Assembly: GCA_033720955.1 (NCBI GenBank)
Contig: JAWWBN010000254.1
Location: forward strand, 1 to 5,348
DNA from: JAWWBN01 sp033720955
GTDB taxonomy: Bacteria > Acidobacteriota > Thermoanaerobaculia > Multivoradales > JAHEKO01
Direction of reading: 5' to 3'
DNA length: 5,348 bases
Shown here: positions 1-3,875 of the stretch, piece by piece
Numbering within the stretch: position 1 is the stretch's first letter
How the letters are laid out: every line of letters begins with the position of its first letter
Position numbers and translations under genes: made by a program
Notes under the pieces: model-generated
What the model saw: the letters and a program-made list of their open reading frames with translations, nothing else
Told to the model about the DNA's origin: nothing
Database searches by the model: none

Positions 1-24
1 CCCCTGGGCCTGATCGGCGGGCAT
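1..24 (-). CDS. Possible 5' end of a divergent leftward gene (partial, 8 codons)
   Basis: Reading leftward from the ATG at 24-22 gives MPADQAQG with no stop before the window edge. A GGGGAGG Shine-Dalgarno-like stretch lies about 8 bases upstream (complement of roughly 33-39), which is good spacing. That is the whole case: eight codons cannot be assigned to any family. The alternative is that bases 1-108 are the 3' end of a rightward gene: frame 1 is open to a TAG at 106-108 and would give an arginine-rich tail. That frame has noticeably more A/T-ending codons than the other genes here, so the leftward start is slightly preferred. Confidence 0.28.
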
Positions 25-105
25 CGCGACGCCCTCCCCGAACGGCGGCTCCGGCGCTTTCCGCGGCGGGTGGAGGGCGTCATAGCCGCAGACGGACCCA
101 GCCCA

Positions 106-111
106 TAGCCT
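106..111 (+). promoter_or_regulatory. Putative -10 element (TAGCCT) for the LamG gene
   Basis: TAGCCT fits the TANNNT pattern of a housekeeping sigma -10 box. It lies 28 bases before the GTG at 140, leaving room for a short leader that contains the GGGAG Shine-Dalgarno site (130-134). The 8-mer TAGCCTGG (106-113) recurs at 3817-3824 ahead of the other exported protein. No convincing -35 hexamer is seen. A CATAGCC heptamer occurs at 81-87 and again at 104-110. Confidence 0.25.
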
Positions 112-139
112 GGGCCGGAGATCGCGCCCGGGAGACGCC

Positions 140-1234
140 GTGAAGCCGCGCACCCGCCAGCTCGCCGCCCTGCTCCTCGCCGCCGCCCTGGCGGCCGACG
201 CGGCCGCCGCCGGCACCTGCGGCAGCTCGCTGCGCTTCTTCGGCGCCGGCGTCGCCGCCCCCGGGCTCGACCGGGTGGAGATCCCCCTGGACGACCCGGC
301 GCGGCCCGTGGACGCGGGCACCGGCGACTTCACGGTGGAGTGGTGGATGAAGGCCGTCCTGGCCGACAACCAGGCCACCCCGGCCTGCGCCGCCGGCGAG
401 GACAACTGGATCACCGGCAACATCCTGCTGGACCGCGACGTCTTCGGGCAGGGCGACTACGGCGACTGGGGCGTGTCGCTGCGCGACGGGGTGATCGCCT
501 TCGGCCTGGCCGACGCCGCCTCGGGCCAGGGCATCTGCGGCGCCACCAACGTCGCCGACGGCGTCTGGCACCACGTGGCCGTGGCGCGGCGGGCCACCGA
601 CGGGCGGATGCGGATCTGGGTGGACGGAGCCGTGGACGGCGAGGGCTTCGGCCCCACCGCCGACGTCACCTACCGCGACGGCCGCCCCACGGCCTACCCG
701 GCCAGCGACCCGCTGCTGGTGCTGGGGGCGGAGAAGCACGACGCGGGGAGCCTCTACCCCTCCTACTCGGGGCACCTCGACGAGCTGCGGATCTCGACCG
801 TGCTGCGCTACGACGGGGCCTTCACGCCGCCGGCGGGGCCCTTCGCGGCCGACGCCGCCACCGCCGCCCTCTACCACTTCGACGAGGGCGCGGGAGACCT
901 GGTGGCGGACGCGTCGGGCGCGGTCGGAGGACCCTCGGACGGGGCCCGCCGCTTCGGCGGCACGCCGGCGGGGCCTCTCTGGTCCGCCGACACGCCGATC
1001 CCGGAGCCGGCCTGCGCCGCGGTCGAGGACCTGGTGCTCGAGAACGACACCCTCTCCGGCCCCGGCGAGCACGCCGCCTGCTCGAGCGTGACGGCGGGGC
1101 CCAACCTGGGCGTCGTCGCGCCGGGGGCGGTCACCCTGGTGGCCCGCGACGCGATCGTCCTGAGGGACGGCTTCTCGGTGGGCGTGGACGCCGAGCTGGC
1201 GGCCCTCCTCGACTGCGCGGCGGGCGCGCCGTAG
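140..1234 (+). CDS. Secreted LamG/concanavalin-A-like protein with C-terminal coathanger-type domain
   Basis: The 364-residue product has a signal peptide: a basic start (MKPRTRQ), an alanine/leucine core, and a likely cleavage after the AAAA run near residue 24. Residues about 28-245 look like a LamG (concanavalin A-like) jelly-roll domain. Visible LamG signatures are DFTVEWWM (63-70), GVWHHVAVAR (141-150), RIWVDGAVDG (158-167) and GHLDELRIS (211-219), followed by ALYHFDEG (243-250). After a linker, residues about 297-360 (LVLENDTLSG ... DAIVLRDGFSVG) resemble the '3-coathanger stack' domains found at the C-termini of many exported bacterial proteins. Cysteines C27, C83, C133, C292, C314 and C359 could form disulfides outside the cytoplasm. 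LamG domains usually bind carbohydrates or proteins; no catalytic residues are evident, so a binding or surface role is inferred and the ligand is unknown. The GTG start is chosen because GGGAG (130-134) lies five bases upstream and the signal peptide follows at once. No C-terminal membrane anchor is visible. Confidence 0.88.
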   Translation: MKPRTRQLAALLLAAALAADAAAAGTCGSSLRFFGAGVAAPGLDRVEIPLDDPARPVDAGTGDFTVEWWMKAVLADNQATPACAAGEDNWITGNILLDRDVFGQGDYGDWGVSLRDGVIAFGLADAASGQGICGATNVADGVWHHVAVARRATDGRMRIWVDGAVDGEGFGPTADVTYRDGRPTAYPASDPLLVLGAEKHDAGSLYPSYSGHLDELRISTVLRYDGAFTPPAGPFAADAATAALYHFDEGAGDLVADASGAVGGPSDGARRFGGTPAGPLWSADTPIPEPACAAVEDLVLENDTLSGPGEHAACSSVTAGPNLGVVAPGAVTLVARDAIVLRDGFSVGVDAELAALLDCAAGAP

Positions 1235-1261
1235 GCGTCCGCGGCGTCGTCGCGCCGACCG

Positions 1262-1290
1262 GGAGCCGCGTGGTAGAACCCGGGGGCTCC
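1262..1290 (+). repeat. Inverted repeat GGAGCC/GGCTCC before the first methyltransferase
   Basis: GGAGCC (1262-1267) is repeated inverted as GGCTCC (1285-1290) around a 17-base loop, just upstream of the GGAG ribosome site. No T-run follows, so it is not a classical rho-independent terminator. It encloses the -10-like TAGAAC. A leader hairpin or operator is possible, but a 6-base arm in DNA this GC-rich can arise by chance. Confidence 0.2.
1274..1279 (+). promoter_or_regulatory. Weak extended -10-like element (TGG-TAGAAC)
   Basis: TAGAAC, preceded by TG one base upstream (an extended -10 arrangement), lies between the end of the LamG gene and the GTG at 1303. It would put a transcript start near 1286, just before the GGAG ribosome site at 1292. 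It matches four of six bases of TATAAT and no -35 is seen. It suggests the methyltransferase/glycosyltransferase pair has its own promoter rather than depending on the LamG gene. Confidence 0.2.
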
Positions 1291-1291
1291 T

Positions 1292-1295
1292 GGAG
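1292..1295 (+). promoter_or_regulatory. Ribosome binding site GGAG fixing the methyltransferase start
   Basis: GGAG lies seven bases before the GTG at 1303. The frame stays open upstream to about 340, but that part is a shadow of the LamG gene. This site, together with the family-typical N-terminus that begins right after it, selects 1303. Confidence 0.65.
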
Positions 1296-1302
1296 TGCGA
1301 TC

Positions 1303-1920
1303 GTGGGCCTCTACCAGCGCTACCTGCTCCCCCGGCTGATCGACCTGAGCTGCGGCACCAAGCCCGTCCGCAAGCAGCGGGAGAAGGTCGTGCCGCGGGC
1401 CCGGGGCCGGGTACTCGAGATCGGGATCGGCAGCGGCCGCAACCTGCCGTTCTACGACCGGGAGAAGGTCACCCGGCTGTGGGGCCTCGAGCCGGCCCCG
1501 GAGATGCGGCGGCTGGCCGAGCCGGTGGCCGCGCGGGTGGGGCTCGAGGTCGTCTGGCTCGATCTGCCGGGCGAGGAGATCCCGCTCGACGATGGGAGCG
1601 TGGACACGGTGGTGATGACCTACACCCTCTGCTCGATTCCGGACACCCGGGCCGCCCTGCGTCAGATGGCGCGCGTCCTGGCGCCGGGCGGGCGGCTCCT
1701 CTTCTGCGAGCACGGCGCCTCGCCAGAACCCGCGGTGCGCCGCTGGCAGGACCGGGTGAACCCGCTCTGGAAGCGTCTGGCCGGCGGCTGCCACCTGAAC
1801 CGGGAGATTCCGGCGCTGCTCGAGGAGGGGGGTTTCGTGATCGAGGACCTCGAGACCATGTACACCCCGGGCTGGCGGCCCGCCAGCTTCAACTACTGGG
1901 GGAGCGCCGCGCCCGGGTAG
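1303..1920 (+). CDS. Class I SAM-dependent methyltransferase, METTL7/thiol-methyltransferase-like
   Basis: The 205-residue product has a complete Rossmann-type methyltransferase core. Motif I is VLEIGIGSGRNLPFY (37-51), which binds S-adenosylmethionine; GLEPAPEM (61-68) carries the acidic residue after strand 2; DTVVMTYTLCSI (101-112) and VLAPGGRLLFCEHG (125-138) are strands 4 and 5 with their loops. The layout of the C-terminal part, WQDRVNPLWKRLAGGCHLNRE (148-168) then a GF motif and a closing aromatic segment, resembles eukaryotic METTL7A/B (TMT1), which methylate alkyl thiols, and their bacterial relatives annotated only as methyltransferases. Thiol methylation here is an inference; METTL7's N-terminal membrane anchor is absent. 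The N-terminus (GLYQRYLLPRLIDLSCGTKP) is typical of the bacterial relatives, supporting the GTG at 1303. It ends 18 bases before the next gene, in the same frame and direction, so the two are probably cotranscribed. Confidence 0.88.
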   Translation: MGLYQRYLLPRLIDLSCGTKPVRKQREKVVPRARGRVLEIGIGSGRNLPFYDREKVTRLWGLEPAPEMRRLAEPVAARVGLEVVWLDLPGEEIPLDDGSVDTVVMTYTLCSIPDTRAALRQMARVLAPGGRLLFCEHGASPEPAVRRWQDRVNPLWKRLAGGCHLNREIPALLEEGGFVIEDLETMYTPGWRPASFNYWGSAAPG

Positions 1921-1938
1921 GGGCGGCCGGGCGACGGG

Positions 1939-2610
1939 GTGCGGCTCCGCGACGCCGCGTGCTACCTGCTGCTGGCGCTGGCCCTGACGGCCACGGTGGG
2001 CGCGGTCTGGCTCTGGCGCTCGGCCGTCGGCCGTGCGGAGCGGATCGCCCCGGGCGTCGCCGAGCTGGCGGCCACCTACCCCGTGTCGTGGTCGGACCTG
2101 ACCCGGTCGCAGCGGTCGGCGCTGCTCGCCGTGGAGGACCCGCGCTTCTTCGAGCACCGGGGCATCGACGTGGCGACGCCGGGCGCCGGCCTGACGACCA
2201 TCACCCAGGGCCTGGTGAAGAGGCTGGCATTCGACGACTTCCGGCCCGGCCCGGTCGCCAAGCTGCGGCAGTCCCTGATCGCGCGCGCCCTCGACCGCCG
2301 CCTCTCGAAAGAGGACCAGTTGACCCTCTTCGTGAACCAGGCGGCGGTGGGCTCGTGCGACGGCGTCTGGCTCGAGGGCCTGCCCGCCGCCGCCGAGGTC
2401 TGCTACGGCCGCGCCCTGGAATGGCTGGAGGAGGAGGAGTACCTGACGCTGGTGGCGCGTCTCGTCGCGCCGGGGCGGCTGAGCGATCCCGCCCACGCCG
2501 ACGAGCTGGCCGAGCGGGTCCGGCGCATCCAGCGCCTGCTGCGGGGCGAGTGCGAGCCCCGAGGCCTGATGGACCTCTGGCTCGAGGGCTGCGCAGAGGC
2601 GCCGGAGTAG
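1939..2610 (+). CDS. Membrane-anchored monofunctional peptidoglycan glycosyltransferase-like protein (GT51), noncanonical active site
   Basis: The 223-residue protein has one N-terminal membrane segment (about residues 8-26) and then a GT51 domain, the fold that polymerises lipid II into glycan strands outside the membrane. Motif 1 is VEDPRFFEHRGID (65-77), with catalytic-type E66. Motif 2 is GLTTITQGL (84-92), in place of the usual GGSTITQQ. Motif 3 aligns K108-L-R-Q111 with RKxxE, so the second catalytic glutamate appears as glutamine. Motif 4 is SKEDQLTLFVN (123-133), with F for the usual Y. A degenerate 'AAEVCYG' (151-157; normally AAxxYFG) and a C-terminal ERVRRIQRLL complete the pattern. 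There is no transpeptidase domain, so the size matches monofunctional MtgA-type proteins. The GTG at 1939 is the first start after the upstream in-frame stop. Its ribosome site is poor (GGGG touching the start), so translation may depend on coupling to the methyltransferase. It may be an inactive or altered-chemistry branch of GT51 rather than a normal polymerase. Confidence 0.82.
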   Translation: MRLRDAACYLLLALALTATVGAVWLWRSAVGRAERIAPGVAELAATYPVSWSDLTRSQRSALLAVEDPRFFEHRGIDVATPGAGLTTITQGLVKRLAFDDFRPGPVAKLRQSLIARALDRRLSKEDQLTLFVNQAAVGSCDGVWLEGLPAAAEVCYGRALEWLEEEEYLTLVARLVAPGRLSDPAHADELAERVRRIQRLLRGECEPRGLMDLWLEGCAEAPE

Positions 2611-2638
2611 GGGAGTCGTCTCCGCGGGGGCAGTCGCC

Positions 2639-3670
2639 CTAGCTCCCGGGGCGGGGAGGAGGTGGCGGGCCCGGCCGCGGCCGGCCGGCTCCGCCTCGCG
2701 TGGCGGGACCCCGGCCAACCGCCGCCGGGGGCTCGGCCGCCTCTCCGCGGGCGACGAGCACCGCGCGGGTGGCGAGGTGGCGCCCCGGGCCGGGCAGGGT
2801 CCCGATCCGGGCTTCGAGGCGCGTCAGACGCAGCACCCAGGGGGAGAGCCAGGTCGCCCGCCGCGCCACGCGGCCGGCCAGGGGCGTCGCGATCCCGGTG
2901 GGGCGCAGGTCGACCAGGCCGAAGCGCCGCGCCAGCTCGACCCTGTCCCTCGGTCCGAGGGGGTCGTCGGTGCCGCGGTCCACCCCCCTGAGACGCCGCG
3001 AGAGACGCATCAGCAGCCGCATTGGCAGGCGCATCCACGGCTCGAAGGCCACCAGGTAGCCGTCGGGGCGCAGCACGCGGCGGATCTCGTCGAAGGCCTC
3101 GGGGCGGGCCAGGTGGTGCACGCTGTGGCGCGAGAAGACGAGGTCGAAGACGCCGTCGCGGAAGGGAAGCCGCTCGGCCGGCGCGGTGTGGAGCCACACC
3201 GCGCCCGTGTCCGCCTCCTGGAGCTCGAGCCGCGCCAGGGCCACCCGCTGCGTCTCCGGGCTGACGTCCACCTGGTGCAGGCTGGCGCCCGAGCGGACGA
3301 AGCGCCAGGCGATGGGAGAGGTGCCGCCGAGGTCGAGGACGGTGCGCCCCGCCACCTCCGCGAGCTCGGGGTGGGACTCCAGCAGCGGCTCGATCTCCCG
3401 AGGGAGAAGCCAGGGTGAGCGGTGCCACGGTCCGTCGGGCTCGCGACGAAGGGAGGAGCGGAGCTCCCGGGCGACCCGGTCGAACTTGCGGCGCTCGCCC
3501 TCCACCCTTCGCGCCAGCTCGTCGGGCAGGGAGATCCGCCAGGCGAGCCGCCGCTCGTCGGGCTTCCAGCTCGCCGCCACGCGGCCGCCGCAGGTCAGCC
3601 GGCCTCCCTCCAGGGCAAGCCTCTCGCGCGGCTCGTCCGGCCAGCGCAGCAGGTGGAGCGGCAACGCCAT
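2639..3670 (-). CDS. Class I SAM-dependent methyltransferase with degenerate Trm112-like N-terminus
   Basis: The 343-residue product carries a methyltransferase core of the Methyltransf_11 (UbiE-like) type. Motif I is VLDLGGTSPIAWRFV (111-125); HQVDVSPE (132-139) supplies the acidic residue of strand 2; ERLPFRDGVFDLVFSRHSVHH (166-186) and VLRPDGYLVAFEPW (199-212) follow. The first 35 residues (LLRWPDE ... LALEGGRLTCGG) resemble the Trm112-like zinc ribbon found at the N-terminus of many such enzymes, but only C27 remains, so metal binding is probably lost. Residues 60-105 form a charged helical linker. The substrate cannot be told from the sequence. Residues about 308-343 are a low-complexity Pro/Gly/Arg tail and may be a non-conserved extension. 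The start is the ATG at 3670-3668; it lacks a Shine-Dalgarno site but has a TAGACT hexamer seven bases upstream, which suggests a leaderless message. The gene converges on the GT51 gene with 28 bases between the stops. Confidence 0.82.
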   Translation of the reverse strand: MALPLHLLRWPDEPRERLALEGGRLTCGGRVAASWKPDERRLAWRISLPDELARRVEGERRKFDRVARELRSSLRREPDGPWHRSPWLLPREIEPLLESHPELAEVAGRTVLDLGGTSPIAWRFVRSGASLHQVDVSPETQRVALARLELQEADTGAVWLHTAPAERLPFRDGVFDLVFSRHSVHHLARPEAFDEIRRVLRPDGYLVAFEPWMRLPMRLLMRLSRRLRGVDRGTDDPLGPRDRVELARRFGLVDLRPTGIATPLAGRVARRATWLSPWVLRLTRLEARIGTLPGPGRHLATRAVLVARGEAAEPPAAVGRGPATRGGAGRPRPGPPPPPRPGS

Positions 3671-3677
3671 CGGGGGC

Positions 3678-3708
3678 AGTCTAGCCCCGCCCGGCGGGGT
3701 CCTGTCCC
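3678..3708 (-). promoter_or_regulatory. Putative promoter GGGACA-N19-TAGACT for the leftward methyltransferase
   Basis: Reading leftward, GGGACA (complement of 3703-3708) and TAGACT (complement of 3678-3683) are 19 bases apart, and the -10-like hexamer ends seven bases before the ATG at 3670. A transcript start at or one base before the ATG is expected, which agrees with the missing Shine-Dalgarno site. The perfect palindrome at 3685-3699 fills the spacer. The -35 matches four of six bases of TTGACA. Confidence 0.35.
3685..3699. repeat. Perfect 15-base palindrome CCCCGCC-C-GGCGGGG
   Basis: Two 7-base arms (3685-3691 and 3693-3699) are exact inverted complements around one central base. The palindrome sits inside the 19-base spacer of the putative leftward promoter, where an operator would affect transcription. 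No T-run follows on either strand, so a terminator is unlikely. Confidence 0.5.
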
Positions 3709-3753
3709 CTCGTCCCCACCCGCGCCGTCTCGCGGGCCGGGTCCGCGAGGCAT

Positions 3754-3793
3754 CTGGGGGATTCTCCCCCGCCCCCCTGGGGTGTTTCCCCCA
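3754..3793. repeat. Two similar GC-box palindromes 23 bases apart
   Basis: Unit 1 is CTGGGGGATTCTCCCCC (3754-3770), with a perfect GGGGGA/TCCCCC inverted repeat around TTC. Unit 2 is CTGGGGTGTTTCCCCC (3777-3792), with GGGG/CCCC arms around TGTTT. The units start 23 bases apart, about two helical turns. In addition TGGGGGA (3755-3761) and TCCCCCA (3787-3793) form a 7-base inverted repeat spanning both units, so alternative pairings exist. They lie just upstream of the putative promoter of the metalloprotease gene. Paired operator sites for a dimeric regulator are a plausible reading; no known regulator motif is recognised. Confidence 0.45.
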
Positions 3794-3816
3794 TGGCTCG
3801 ATCCGCGCGCCCCTCC

Positions 3817-3822
3817 TAGCCT
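3817..3822 (+). promoter_or_regulatory. Putative -10 element (TAGCCT) for the metalloprotease gene
   Basis: TAGCCT lies 54 bases before the chosen ATG at 3876 and is followed by GG, the same TAGCCTGG as upstream of the LamG gene. It would give a leader of about 45 bases that includes the strong AGGAGGAG ribosome site. The hexamer 17 bases upstream (TGGCTC) is a poor -35, so the promoter might be activator-dependent, using the palindromes at 3754-3793. Confidence 0.28.
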
Positions 3823-3861
3823 GGTGTCGAACCGGCGGGCGTCAGCCCCGCCCGCCCCGTC

Positions 3862-3869
3862 AGGAGGAG
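3862..3869 (+). promoter_or_regulatory. Strong ribosome binding site AGGAGGAG deciding the metalloprotease start
   Basis: AGGAGGAG abuts the ATG at 3870, which leaves no spacer for that codon. The AGGAGG core (3862-3867) is eight bases before the second in-frame ATG at 3876. The second ATG is therefore the likely start, giving the signal peptide MTRRVLCSALLGLVLAG. Confidence 0.75.
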
Positions 3870-3875
3870 ATGCCC

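Noticed and set aside
80..1072. 330-codon minus-strand open frame opposite the LamG gene
   Set aside because: It has no recognisable domain and a low-complexity Val/Gly/Arg composition; the plus-strand gene has a signal peptide and clear LamG motifs.
340..1302. Upstream extension of the first methyltransferase frame
   Set aside because: It is an arginine/glycine-rich shadow of the LamG gene; the GGAG site at 1292 and the family-typical N-terminus place the start at 1303.
2611..2638. Possible bidirectional terminator between the convergent genes
   Set aside because: Only a 4-base GGAG/CTCC stem (2612-2623) with no T-run is visible; too weak to call.
871..2718. 615-codon open frame on the minus strand
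   Set aside because: It lies antisense across three well-supported genes, is rich in Arg/Pro/Ala/His with no recognisable domain, and is explained by the GC-rich third positions of the genes opposite.
3756..3770. GGGGGATTCTCCCCC resembles a eukaryotic kappa-B site
   Set aside because: The context is clearly bacterial (Shine-Dalgarno sites, dense genes), so the resemblance has no meaning here; it is kept only as a possible bacterial operator.
3870..3875. First ATG of the metalloprotease frame as the start codon
   Set aside because: The Shine-Dalgarno site directly abuts it with no spacer; the ATG at 3876 has proper spacing.
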